NCBI RefSeq assembly: GCF_021183625.1
Contig: NZ_CP089214.1
Location: 868,001-932,000 of the forward strand
Reading direction: 5' to 3'
DNA: 64,000 bases
Source: Nocardia asteroides
Lineage (GTDB): Bacteria > Actinomycetota > Actinomycetes > Mycobacteriales > Mycobacteriaceae
This document shows positions 50,693-59,503 of this stretch, piece after piece. Position numbers and translations under genes: made by a program. Within the stretch, counting starts at the first letter, position 1, and each line of letters opens with the position of its first letter. The notes under the pieces are model-generated. The model had not been told where the DNA came from and made no database searches. It saw only the letters and a program-made list of their open reading frames with translations.

Positions 50693-51929
50693 GGCCCGCC
50701 GACCGGACCGGGGTGCCACCGCCCCGGTCGGCCGGGGCGTGGGTCCGCCCCTCGGCGGACCGCGTCGACGCCGCCGGAATGGTCAGCAGCGCGAGCCCGG
50801 CGGCAACCAGCAACCACACCGGGGACCCAGCTCCCCCGGACAGCGCAGCCAGCAGGTACGGGGCGGTGAATCCGAGGTAGATCAGGGCGTAGAAGACGGC
50901 GATCAGGCCGGCCAGCTCATCCGGAGCCGCCAGTCGTTCGACCGCGAGCAGCCCCGCGACGAGCAGGAAGCCGTACGCGGAGCCCAGTGTCACCGCGGTG
51001 GGCACGACCAGGAGGAGCTGCAGCCCCGAGCCGGGCATCCCGGCGATGAGCGCGGCGGATCCGAATCCGAGCACGGTCAGCAGCAGCCCGAGTACCGGCA
51101 ATCGATAGCCCCCGGCGCCGAGACGCCGCGCGAAGGGCTGCACCACCACTCCGGTGAGCAGCGTCAACCCGGCGACGGCACCGCTGAACACCACCCCCCA
51201 CCCCGGCACCCGACCGGACACGAGCTTCGCCACCGTCACGAAGCTCACGGTCGCCGCCCCGAAAACCCATGGCGCCCAGGGAGCTACGCCGATCAGGAAG
51301 GCCCGGGTCCGCACCGGCGCAGGCAGCGGGTTCCACCGTCGGGTACCGGGAACCGCGGCTGGCGCGCCTTCCGGGCAACCGCGGACGAGGACCAGCGCCA
51401 CCGCCATCAGCACCAGGTGCGGACCGTAGGCGAGCACCATCGGCAGCGGCGCCCACTGCGCGATGGCGCCCGAGACCAGCGGCCCGGCCCCGAAACCGCC
51501 GGACAGCGCGATCGCCGCCCGGCGCGCGCCCGCCCCGGCCGGGGCGGCGGCCGACAGTTCCTTCACCCACGCGCCCCCCGCGACGAAGGCCGCACCGGAG
51601 GCGACGCCCGCCAGCAGCCGTCCCAGCGCGAGCAGCCCGATCTGCCCGGGATCGACCATCAGGACGATGGTGGCGACGATCGAGACGGCCAGGGTCCAGA
51701 GCAGCACCGGCCGCCGCCCCGGCCCGCCTGCCAGCCAGCCGGTCAGGAACAGGGCGGGGATCAGGCCCGCCGCGTAGATCCCGAACAGCGCCGCGAAGGT
51801 CGCGTCGGATATTCCGGTCTCGTTCTCGTAGACCAGGGCCAGCGGCGTGAACTGATTCGCTCCCCAGCCCACACAGAACATGGCGAACGCCGGGCGAAAC
51901 CAGTCGGGAACAGGGGGAACCATTCTCAT
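50667..51929 (-). CDS. MFS transporter, probable exporter of the cluster product
   Basis: A 420-residue transporter with 12 predicted helices and a typical motif between helices 2 and 3 (GWLAGGPGRRPVLLW). The last 45 residues are polar and arginine/glycine-rich. It is the last gene of the leftward cluster, 15 bases after the hydrolase gene. Its place in the operon suggests export of the product or self-protection. Substrate unknown. Confidence 0.85.
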   Translation of the reverse strand: MRMVPPVPDWFRPAFAMFCVGWGANQFTPLALVYENETGISDATFAALFGIYAAGLIPALFLTGWLAGGPGRRPVLLWTLAVSIVATIVLMVDPGQIGLLALGRLLAGVASGAAFVAGGAWVKELSAAAPAGAGARRAAIALSGGFGAGPLVSGAIAQWAPLPMVLAYGPHLVLMAVALVLVRGCPEGAPAAVPGTRRWNPLPAPVRTRAFLIGVAPWAPWVFGAATVSFVTVAKLVSGRVPGWGVVFSGAVAGLTLLTGVVVQPFARRLGAGGYRLPVLGLLLTVLGFGSAALIAGMPGSGLQLLLVVPTAVTLGSAYGFLLVAGLLAVERLAAPDELAGLIAVFYALIYLGFTAPYLLAALSGGAGSPVWLLVAAGLALLTIPAASTRSAEGRTHAPADRGGGTPVRSAGPTAGGPPR

Positions 51930-51944
51930 CTCCGATCGTCGAGC

Positions 51945-52784
51945 CTAGGTGGGGACCTGCCGTGCCGCTTCGCTGTCGAGCCGCCGCAGCCATTCCCGGA
52001 AGCTGTGTTCGAATGCCTCCGGGCGATCGATGTGGGGGTTGTGGCCGGAGCCGTCCAGTATCACGCTCTCCATCCGGGTGTAGATCTGCAGCAGGTTCTG
52101 CTGATCGGCCCACCCCACCACCATGTCCTGGCGTCCGGTCACCAGCAGGGCGGGTACGGGCACGGTTCCGCGCTCCGGCGGAACCGCGGCGGCCGGAACG
52201 AACGCCGCACGCAGGCGTTCGCCGAATTCCCGGTCGTAGGACTTGAGCCCGGGCAGCACACACCGCTCGAACCGCAGCCAGTTCGCCCAGCTGTGATCAA
52301 CCGCGTTGGCGACGAAGAGTGCCCGGTCGATGGGGTCGAGCCGGTCGCGCAGCTCTTTGTTCCGGCGCGGCGCGATCCGTGGTGGCAGCCGCGCCACCGG
52401 CGGGTCGGCGACAACGGGGCTGATGAACGCGGCACCGAGGAGCCGGTCGCCGAACAGCCCCGCGAGGCGGCGCGCGATCTGCGCGCCGAAGGAATTCCCG
52501 ACCACCGCGAACGGGGATTCGATATTGCGCGAGACGAATTCCACCACGTGCTCGATGATCGCGTCGGCGGTCGGTTCGATTCCGTTGGCCGGGCTGGCGC
52601 CGAACCCGGGCAGATCGAGATATATCCGCTGCCACGTGCCGCTGCCCGCCAGGATCTCCTCGCACGGGGTGAAGGTGCGATGGTCCACCGCGTAGCCGTG
52701 CAGGAAGAGCATGGCGGCACCGGCGCCCTCGATCCGAACGTGCATACCCATCGTGTCCACTTCGAATTCTCCTGTCCGTGACAC
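51945..52784 (-). CDS. alpha/beta hydrolase of the halogenase cluster
   Basis: A 279-residue alpha/beta-fold hydrolase. The nucleophile elbow is VVGNSFGAQIA (GNSFG), the acid is in TGRQDMVVGWAD and the catalytic His in DGSGHNPHID. The oxyanion strand reads MLFLHGYAVDH. In a cluster with an acyl carrier protein it may release or trim the acyl product, or detoxify it; a release thioesterase role is inference. It follows the antiporter gene by nine bases. Confidence 0.84.
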   Translation of the reverse strand: MSRTGEFEVDTMGMHVRIEGAGAAMLFLHGYAVDHRTFTPCEEILAGSGTWQRIYLDLPGFGASPANGIEPTADAIIEHVVEFVSRNIESPFAVVGNSFGAQIARRLAGLFGDRLLGAAFISPVVADPPVARLPPRIAPRRNKELRDRLDPIDRALFVANAVDHSWANWLRFERCVLPGLKSYDREFGERLRAAFVPAAAVPPERGTVPVPALLVTGRQDMVVGWADQQNLLQIYTRMESVILDGSGHNPHIDRPEAFEHSFREWLRRLDSEAARQVPT

Positions 52785-52793
52785 CCGACGGCG

Positions 52794-54029
52794 TCATGCC
52801 TTCCGATCGAGCACGGCGTGTTCGCGGGTGGCCCGGCTCGGCGGGGTGGATTCCGGCCCGCCACCGCGGCCGAACACCGAGAGCAGCGGCGCCGTCATCG
52901 CCGTTGTCACCACCGCGGCGATGACCATCATCGAATACATGTGCTGGTCGATGAGTCCGAGCGAGACACCGGCCACCAGGATGACCAGCTCGGTGAGGCC
53001 CCGTGCGTTCATCAGGCTTGCCAGCATCCCGGCTTCCCTCGCGCTCATCCGGCAGAACCGGGCTCCGAGGTAGGTCGGCACGAATTTCCCCGTGATGGCG
53101 ACCGCGACGATCGCCAGGAGATCGACGAGGTTCGCCCCGCCCATCGCATCGAATTCGAGCCTCCAGGCCGCCGTCACGAAGAAGATGGGCATGAAGAGCC
53201 TGATCAGTACGGCGGTGCGCTCGAGCAGCAGCGCACGGTGCTCCCCGGGAAAGATCAGGCCGACGGCGAACGCACCGAAAATGAGGTGCAACCCCATCCA
53301 CTCGGTAGCCGCGCTGCTGAGCAGCGCCGCCAGGATGCCGATCCACACCACCGTGTTCGACCGATCGGCCGCCGTCCCGACGCGCCGAAGCACCGCGCGC
53401 ACCAGCCAGAGCGCCGCGCACAGCGGGATCAGCAGCGCCAGGCGCCACTGCCCCGAATCGGCGCCGACCGCCCCGGCCAGCACGCAGAGCACCGACCACG
53501 CGAGCACATCGTTCGTCGCGGCGGACGCCAGCGCGACCTGCCCGACCCTGGTGCCCGCCATGCCGCGGTCGTCGAGAATCCGGGCCAGCACCGGGAACGC
53601 GGTCACCGCGAGCGCGGCGCCGACGAAGAGCGCGAAGCTCAGCGGCCGATCCGCACCGTGCCCGCGCAGCAGCGTCACCGCGAGCACGACGCCGAGCAGG
53701 AAGGGCGTCACATAGGCGACCGCGGAGACGACGGTCACCAGCCTCCGATTGCCGGCGAACTCGCGCCGATCCAGCTCCATCCCCACCTGGAGCATGAAGA
53801 CCGCGATCCCGATGCTGGCGAACGCCTCCAGGGGCCGGTGGACCTCCACCGGGAACACCGCCGCCGAGATCCCGGTACCGAGGACCGCGGGCCCGAGTGC
53901 GATACCGGCCACGATTTCGCCGATGACCGCCGGCTGACCGCACAGCCGCGCTACCCGCCCGAATATCCAGGCGACGACGGCTATCAGGACCAGATCGGCC
54001 AGCAGCACGACAATTGGCTCATTCGCCAC
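52794..54029 (-). CDS. cation/proton antiporter (CPA2, KefB-like) in the halogenase cluster
   Basis: A 411-residue membrane protein with about 12 helices. Features of the sodium-potassium/proton exchanger family include QPAVIGEIVAGIALGPAVLG, FPVLARILDDRGM and LASAATNDVLAWSVL, where the ND pair is the ion-binding motif. Antiporters are found in some antibiotic clusters as resistance or homeostasis factors. The tail (RGGGPESTPPSRATREHAVLDRKA) is polar. It lies between halogenase and hydrolase genes on the same strand. Confidence 0.86.
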   Translation of the reverse strand: MANEPIVVLLADLVLIAVVAWIFGRVARLCGQPAVIGEIVAGIALGPAVLGTGISAAVFPVEVHRPLEAFASIGIAVFMLQVGMELDRREFAGNRRLVTVVSAVAYVTPFLLGVVLAVTLLRGHGADRPLSFALFVGAALAVTAFPVLARILDDRGMAGTRVGQVALASAATNDVLAWSVLCVLAGAVGADSGQWRLALLIPLCAALWLVRAVLRRVGTAADRSNTVVWIGILAALLSSAATEWMGLHLIFGAFAVGLIFPGEHRALLLERTAVLIRLFMPIFFVTAAWRLEFDAMGGANLVDLLAIVAVAITGKFVPTYLGARFCRMSAREAGMLASLMNARGLTELVILVAGVSLGLIDQHMYSMMVIAAVVTTAMTAPLLSVFGRGGGPESTPPSRATREHAVLDRKA

Positions 54030-54086
54030 GACCCGACTCCGATCGGTCGTCGGCCGGTGCGGCGAGCGGCCGCACCGGCCACCGGT

Positions 54087-55802
54087 TCATACTTCGTACT
54101 CGACGCCGACACCGTCGAACCGCAGCCGGTCCTGGATGGCGACCCGCTGCCCGTTCCTGTCGTACCCGGTCAGCAGCCCGGCCTCGATCAGCCGGATGAC
54201 GATCTGCGAGCTGACGTCCTGTTTCCCGCTGTCCCCGAGCCGGCGAACCAGCTCCCGGTAGCCGAAGTTCTCCTTGGACAGGTCGGCGAAGATCTGCCGG
54301 TGTGCCTCGTCCACGGCGTACTTGACCATGTCCTGGCCGGTCTCGTTGGCCAGCACCCGCTTCGGCTCGAGCCGGAAGTCGATGGGGTCCACCTTGTAGT
54401 GGTCGGCGAGCAGGACCTGGTCGCCGTTCCACTCGAACCGAGCGATCCGGTGCAGCTGTTTGGTCAGCTCGCTGATCCAGCGCACCCGCGCGCTGTTCAG
54501 CTCGCTGTCGGAGAACTCGTCGCTGAGCTCCATCCGCTGATGGCGGCCGATCGCGATCATCGTCGACGCCCGGTCCCTGAAGTCGCTGATCGCCCAGTCG
54601 GTGCTGTCCTGATCCTTCTGCACCAGCTTCTCGAACCACTCCCGCCGATCCAGGCGCTCGTCGGCGGACTCGGCGATCCGGCGCCGCCGCCAGAACTCCG
54701 ACTCGGGCTCGGTGAACGAGGCGAAGGTGTAGAAGGAGGCGAGGAATTCGTGGTACTGCTCGTAGGTGTCCTGGTAGGTGCGGTTGTACCACCGATGCAC
54801 CACGTCGAGCTCGTCCTCGTGCCGGACGATCCGGTCGATCGCCGCCGCGGCCGACACCGCCGACTGCGTGGCGAGGTGCACGCCCTGGGAGAAGAGGGGG
54901 TCGGTGAAGCAGGCGGAATCACCGCACAGGAAGAAGCGGCCCGCGGAGAACAGTTCCGAGTCGTAGGACCAGTCGTGCACGATCCGGACCTCCTCGATGG
55001 GTGCGGCGTCCCCGAGAATCTCCATGGCGCGGCCACACCGGGCGAGCGTCTGCCGGTAGAACTGTTCGCCGCCGGCCTTGCGCATCTCCCCGACCTTCGA
55101 TCGGTCGACGACGAGCCCGACGCTGTAGATATCGCCCTTCAGGGGGATCATCCAGACCCAGCCGTCCTCGAAGGTGATCGAGTAGGTGGTGCCCTTCAGG
55201 TCGCCGGCGAACGGGTCCTTCCGCTCGAAGTACGACCAGATGGCGAAGTTCTTGTAGAACTCGTCGAACCGGCGCACGTCGAGCTGGCGGGCGAGCGGGC
55301 CGCCGGAGCCGCCCGCGTCGATCACGAAGTCACCGGAGACCGTCTCGGACTCCGCACCGGCCCGCACCGTCACGGATACCCGGCCGGGATCGGCGATGTC
55401 GACCGACTCGACCAGCGTGCTCTCCCGGACCGCGACGCCGCGGTTGCGGCATTCGTCCATCAGGAGCTTGTCGAACTCTTCGCGCTTGACCTGGATCGCG
55501 TGGTCGAAAACCCACGGCGCGGTCTTGGGTGTGGCGAAGGAGAACGTCCACGGCGCCTGGTCCTGCCCCCAGAGAAAAGTCGCGGACGGCTTCTTGACGA
55601 AGTCCGCGCCGTCCAGCAGCTCCTGCAGCCCCAGCCGATTCAGGATCGAAAGCGTCCCCGGGAGGAAGGATTCACCGACCCGGTACCGGGGGAACTCGGA
55701 CTTCTCGAATATTTCGACATCGTGCCCGAGCCCGTTGAGGGCCAGCGCCGCGACACATCCCGCGGGACCCGCGCCGATGACGAGAACCTTCGCTCGCTTC
55801 AT
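54087..55802 (-). CDS. FAD-dependent halogenase acting on a carrier-bound substrate
   Basis: A 571-residue flavin halogenase. FAD motif GAGPAG (residues 10-15), halogenase lysine in FVKKPSATFLWG (Lys71), the halogenase signature WVWMIP (215-220) and GDSACFTDPLFSQGVH (294-309) are all present. Length and the C-terminal extension match the variant-B group (PltA, CndH and CmlS type) that chlorinates substrates tethered to carrier proteins or late intermediates, rather than the shorter tryptophan halogenases. An ACP and a ligase in the same operon fit this. The ATG overlaps the acyltransferase stop (ATGA). A separate flavin reductase is not encoded here. Confidence 0.93.
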   Translation of the reverse strand: MKRAKVLVIGAGPAGCVAALALNGLGHDVEIFEKSEFPRYRVGESFLPGTLSILNRLGLQELLDGADFVKKPSATFLWGQDQAPWTFSFATPKTAPWVFDHAIQVKREEFDKLLMDECRNRGVAVRESTLVESVDIADPGRVSVTVRAGAESETVSGDFVIDAGGSGGPLARQLDVRRFDEFYKNFAIWSYFERKDPFAGDLKGTTYSITFEDGWVWMIPLKGDIYSVGLVVDRSKVGEMRKAGGEQFYRQTLARCGRAMEILGDAAPIEEVRIVHDWSYDSELFSAGRFFLCGDSACFTDPLFSQGVHLATQSAVSAAAAIDRIVRHEDELDVVHRWYNRTYQDTYEQYHEFLASFYTFASFTEPESEFWRRRRIAESADERLDRREWFEKLVQKDQDSTDWAISDFRDRASTMIAIGRHQRMELSDEFSDSELNSARVRWISELTKQLHRIARFEWNGDQVLLADHYKVDPIDFRLEPKRVLANETGQDMVKYAVDEAHRQIFADLSKENFGYRELVRRLGDSGKQDVSSQIVIRLIEAGLLTGYDRNGQRVAIQDRLRFDGVGVEYEV

Positions 55803-56452
55803 TTCATCTCCTTCAACGACTTCACCGATTTGATCCGGGGCGGCGAGAAGTAGGAATAATCGCTTTCGAGATCCTCGAAAACTGCCAGCCCTGCCTGAAA
55901 AATGCAGCTGTCACCGACGGTCACCCCGGGGGCGACGGTGCAACTGATTCCGAAAAAATTGCGATCACCGATCGTGACGCTGTTCCCACAGTTGAAATCG
56001 GGCGCGAGAAAGTTGTTCGACCCCACCCGCGAATGATGCCCGATCGTGCAGTGGTAGTTGATGACGTTGAAACTCCCGACGACCGCCCCGGCGCCGAGAT
56101 AGCACCACGGACCGATGATGTTGCCCGTCCCGCGGATGGCGGCTCGATCGACGATCGAACGGGGGTGCACGATATCGGCGGCACGAAGACCGTGCCCGTG
56201 GACGTACTCCTCGATGAGCATCCACCGGTGCCCCACATCGGCTACCGCGATCACGATCTGCGCCCCCGCTGGGGGAACGTACCCCGCCGCCTCGACCCGC
56301 GCCGTGGGCGGTAGGGAAACATTCTCGTCATCGTCACCGGCACGGACGTAGGCGACCACATTGAATTCCGGACGATTCTCGTTCACATCGTCGACGTACC
56401 GGGTGACTTCTTCCGCGAACTTCCCGGCGCCGATCAGTACCAGATCTATCAG
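55799..56452 (-). CDS. hexapeptide acyltransferase, NeuD/PglD-like
   Basis: A 217-residue enzyme with an N-terminal Rossmann-like segment (LVLIGAGKFAEEV, residues about 5-17) and a left-handed beta-helix of hexapeptide repeats (IIGPWCYLGAGAVVGSFNVINYHCTIGHHSRVG, with the catalytic-type His). The family transfers acyl groups from CoA or ACP to amino or hydroxyl acceptors, usually sugars. The start is probably the CTG at 56452: it forms CTGA with the ligase stop, has GAGGA seven bases upstream, and no ATG/GTG/TTG fits. A possible role is moving the ACP-bound halogenated acyl group to an acceptor. Confidence 0.85.
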   Translation of the reverse strand: MIDLVLIGAGKFAEEVTRYVDDVNENRPEFNVVAYVRAGDDDENVSLPPTARVEAAGYVPPAGAQIVIAVADVGHRWMLIEEYVHGHGLRAADIVHPRSIVDRAAIRGTGNIIGPWCYLGAGAVVGSFNVINYHCTIGHHSRVGSNNFLAPDFNCGNSVTIGDRNFFGISCTVAPGVTVGDSCIFQAGLAVFEDLESDYSYFSPPRIKSVKSLKEMK

Positions 56453-57816
56453 CTGATGTTCCTCTTCTTCTTGAAGCGCTCGGATATCGCGACCTCCGAG
56501 ACGATGTTCACCTTGGAAGGCACCTTGAACGCGTCGACCTTGCCGTCCAGGAACTCGATCACGTGTCTGCGCAATTCCGCTCTGGACACCTCCGTACTCG
56601 GCTTGACATCGACACACACCGCTTGGCCGGTGATGCTGTTCGCCCGTCCGTAGACAACGCAGTCCTCGATCAGCGGGCTCGCCAGCAACAGCGACTCCAG
56701 TTCGAGCGGCAGCACCTTCTCGCCGCCGACATTGATCACCTCCTTCGCCCGGCCGATGATCCGCAGGTAGCCGTCACCCGCCTCCTCCACGAGATCCCCG
56801 GTTCGGAACCAGTTGTCCTCGGTGAGCGAACTGTCCGGGTTGTTGAGGTACCCGAGAAACTGCGTCCGGCTCTTCAGCTGCAATTCCCCGTCGACTATCC
56901 GGTACTGCACGTCAGGGCCGGTGATCCGGAAGAAGGTACTGTTCGACGACTCGCTCGCCGTTCCGGAGATGCCGGTCTCGCTGGTGCCGAACGTCTGCAG
57001 TAATTTCACCCGGGGAAACGCGTCGTTCAAACGGGTGAGCAGCTCGTCCGGCATCGGTTCGGTGCCGTAGGTGATCAGCCGCAGCGAACCGAGGTCGTAC
57101 CGTCGATGGAAATCGCCGATCAGGATGAGATTGAGAAACGTGGGGCTGGTCGGCAGCACTCGTACGCCGTATTCCTGGATCAGCGCACAGATCGCGTCGG
57201 GTGTCCGTTCGGCGGGCACGACGGCGGGGCTGCCGCCGAGCACGGCCCCCAGCACCGTGTTGATACCGCCGATGTGGTCGAACAGCAGGAAGACCAGGAT
57301 GCTCGGCACCTTCGTACCCAGGCGCGCACGGGCGCCGAGGTGCTCGTCGACGAGGCGGTCGAGATCGTGCAGGATCGCCTTGGGCTTACCGGTGCTGCCA
57401 CTGCTGAGCAGGATCAGCCCCGCGGCTCCCGCCTCGATCAGCGCCTCGTACATGGCAGGCCGCCGGCCGCGCCGCTCCGCGGAGAACCGCTCGATCTCGA
57501 TGTCCCCGGCGACCCGGAGCCGATGGTCGGGGCGGCAGTGCTCGGCGATGGTGGCCATCGCGGCCGCTGTCGGATGCACGATGGGCACCACGACGTTCTT
57601 GTTCGCGGAGAGCGCGAGCAGCGCCGCGATCGAGGTGAACGAGAAATCCGCGTTCAGGACCACGACGTCGTGCCGCGCGACGCCATGCGCGTCCAGCGCG
57701 GCGCCGATCTTCTCGATCTCCTCCAGCAGATCGAGATAGGAGTATCGGCGACCGCGTTCGACGACCGCGGTGCGCTCGCCGAGCAGCCGGAGCCTCTCGG
57801 TCAGTCGGCTCTCCAT
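56449..57816 (-). CDS. adenylate-forming ligase of the halogenase cluster
   Basis: A 455-residue stand-alone AMP-binding enzyme, shorter than the usual 500-550. P-loop LLSSGSTGKPKAI (137-149), the variant TFGTSETGI block, the NWFRTGDLVEE aspartate motif and a lysine-rich C-terminus (ERFKKKRNIS) are present. It should activate an acid and load it on the ACP encoded two genes upstream. It starts one base into the SDR stop and ends in CTGA with the acyltransferase start. The substrate acid cannot be read. Confidence 0.87.
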   Translation of the reverse strand: MESRLTERLRLLGERTAVVERGRRYSYLDLLEEIEKIGAALDAHGVARHDVVVLNADFSFTSIAALLALSANKNVVVPIVHPTAAAMATIAEHCRPDHRLRVAGDIEIERFSAERRGRRPAMYEALIEAGAAGLILLSSGSTGKPKAILHDLDRLVDEHLGARARLGTKVPSILVFLLFDHIGGINTVLGAVLGGSPAVVPAERTPDAICALIQEYGVRVLPTSPTFLNLILIGDFHRRYDLGSLRLITYGTEPMPDELLTRLNDAFPRVKLLQTFGTSETGISGTASESSNSTFFRITGPDVQYRIVDGELQLKSRTQFLGYLNNPDSSLTEDNWFRTGDLVEEAGDGYLRIIGRAKEVINVGGEKVLPLELESLLLASPLIEDCVVYGRANSITGQAVCVDVKPSTEVSRAELRRHVIEFLDGKVDAFKVPSKVNIVSEVAISERFKKKRNIS

Positions 57817-58514
57817 CAGTTCACTCCGCCCAGAAATAGTGTCTCGCCGGTGACGAACGACGACTGCGGCGTGATCAGGAATTCGACCGGGCCGTAGATG
57901 TCGTCCACACTGCACATCCGGTTGATGGCCTGCCGGCGGATCAGCTCGTCTATTTTTTCCTTCGGAACGGTGCGGGTCAGGACCGTGCGGACAGGGGGGA
58001 GCCCGAGCCCGTTCACCCTGATCCCGTACTCCGCGAGTTCCTTGCTCATCACCCGGGTCAACTGCTGGATCGCACTCTTACTCGCGGAATAGACCAGCTG
58101 ACCGTCGAGTGCCCACGGCACCGCCGCCGTGGAGATGTTCACGATGGACGGGGCGGGCTCGGTGCTGCGCTGGAGCAGTTTCGTCGCTTCCCGGCAACAA
58201 TTCAGCACAGCGAAGAAGTTGACGTCGAATATGTTTCTCGCAACAATCTCCGGCGTCATCATGAAGTGATTCATGTTCGAGATCCCGGCATTGTTGATGA
58301 GCCCGTCCAGGCTTCCGTACTCGCGCCGCATCGCCGAGAACATCCGCCGGACCTGAGCCGCCTCCGTCAAATCCACCTCGTAGTGGCGGTAGTTCTCGTG
58401 CTCGATCGCCGACGGCTTCCTGCTGCATCCGGCGACCTGATGGCCGCGCGCGAGCAGATGGTTCGCGACCGCCCGCCCGACGCCGGTCCTGGTTCCGGTG
58501 ATGAAGATGAACAT
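57816..58514 (-). CDS. short-chain dehydrogenase of the halogenase cluster
   Basis: A 232-residue SDR with a complete active site: TGTRTGVG (6-13), NNAG, Ser128, and YSASK (Tyr142, Lys146). The basic SRKPS after strand 2 suggests NADPH. It may reduce or oxidise a carbonyl of the ACP-bound or final product. It lies 16 bases after the acp gene and overlaps the ligase start by one base. Confidence 0.88.
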   Translation of the reverse strand: MFIFITGTRTGVGRAVANHLLARGHQVAGCSRKPSAIEHENYRHYEVDLTEAAQVRRMFSAMRREYGSLDGLINNAGISNMNHFMMTPEIVARNIFDVNFFAVLNCCREATKLLQRSTEPAPSIVNISTAAVPWALDGQLVYSASKSAIQQLTRVMSKELAEYGIRVNGLGLPPVRTVLTRTVPKEKIDELIRRQAINRMCSVDDIYGPVEFLITPQSSFVTGETLFLGGVN

Positions 58515-58530
58515 CGGTATTCGCCCACGC

Positions 58531-58845
58531 CTACACGGATTCCGGAAGCGCGGACTGCTCCCGTATTTCTTCCTCCATGAAACCGACCAGAGCGGCCACG
58601 CTGGAGAACGGGCTGACGCGCCGGGAGACAGCCTTCTCCGACGTCAGCGATATCTCCGTGGAGAGCTCGTCCTCCACATATTCCTCCAGCAATGTCAGGA
58701 AGCTGACCAGATGCATCGAGTCGAACAGCCCGGTCTCGCCGTACAGGCCGATATCCATGATCGAATCGAGCGGAATCTTCTCGCTGCGCGCTTCGTTTAT
58801 TTCTTCGAACGTCTTTCGGACTAGTTCGACGAGCCGGTCCTTCAT
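58531..58845 (-). CDS. acyl carrier protein of the halogenase cluster
   Basis: A 104-residue acidic helical protein. The phosphopantetheine-attachment serine is Ser43 in the motif GLFDSMHLVSFL (DSxxLV), with the expected surrounding hydrophobics. The C-terminal 30 residues are longer than those of a minimal ACP. GGGAGG lies six bases before the ATG, the best ribosome site in the cluster. It probably carries the acid activated by the ligase while the halogenase and SDR act. Confidence 0.86.
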   Translation of the reverse strand: MKDRLVELVRKTFEEINEARSEKIPLDSIMDIGLYGETGLFDSMHLVSFLTLLEEYVEDELSTEISLTSEKAVSRRVSPFSSVAALVGFMEEEIREQSALPESV

Positions 58846-58948
58846 GATTTTCCTCCCGACCTCTCATCTTGTTGCCCGATAATTCAACCGGACTGCCGAG
58901 AACGATATACGCCCACCGCGACGACCGAGAAGCCACACATTCCGGTAG

Positions 58949-59476
58949 CTACTCGTTCGGGTAGCGCGGACGGCAGCGGATAATATTCATGAAGACGAGG
59001 TCGACCACGCTGCTTCCATCGTGTTTCAGCAGCTCCGCGCGAGTACTCACGAGCCCCCGGTCGGGTTTACTGCGCGATCGCCGGGATTCGCTCACCGTGG
59101 CGCGCAGCCGTACCGAGTCACCCGGGCGCAGCGGATTGGCCCAGCGCAGTTCGTCTATTCCGGGAGAGGCGAGGCTCGCCACCCGCGACAGGTAGTGGTC
59201 CGCGTAGATTCGCATCAATATGCTGCCGGAATGCCACCCGCTCGCGATCAGGCCGCCGAAGGGGCCTGCGGCGGCGGATCCGGCATCGACATGAAACGGC
59301 TGCGGATCGAACTCCGCCGCGAAATCGAGGATTTCCCTTTCGGTAACCGTCCGATAGCCGTACTCGAAGGTGGCGCCTGGAACATAGTCCTCGAACCACC
59401 GGTCGGTAATCGGTGTGGAGAAGTCGGTATCGAGCAGGGAACGGACAGCGGACTCGGTGTCGGTCATGATCGACAT
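58949..59476 (-). CDS. MaoC-like dehydratase/hydratase
   Basis: A 175-residue hotdog-fold protein. The hydratase-type sequence FAAEFDPQPFHVDAGSAAAGPFGGLIASGWHSGSILMRI holds the catalytic Asp and His. Members hydrate or dehydrate enoyl thioesters or act as thioesterases. It is separated from the acp gene by about 100 bases but faces the same way, so it is probably the first gene of the operon. ATG 59476 or 59467 may be used. No ketosynthase is present, so its substrate would be made elsewhere. Confidence 0.85.
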   Translation of the reverse strand: MSIMTDTESAVRSLLDTDFSTPITDRWFEDYVPGATFEYGYRTVTEREILDFAAEFDPQPFHVDAGSAAAGPFGGLIASGWHSGSILMRIYADHYLSRVASLASPGIDELRWANPLRPGDSVRLRATVSESRRSRSKPDRGLVSTRAELLKHDGSSVVDLVFMNIIRCRPRYPNE

Positions 59477-59503
59477 GGTCCCACCGAGATACTTCAGCCC
59501 CCG

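Noticed and set aside
54087..55802. Tryptophan halogenase
   Set aside because: Length, C-terminal extension and the neighbouring ACP fit the carrier-protein group better than free-tryptophan enzymes.
52818..55853. A 1000-codon open frame opposite the antiporter and halogenase genes
   Set aside because: It covers two well-supported genes and consists of low-complexity Arg/Asp/Gly-rich sequence, typical of antisense frames at high GC.
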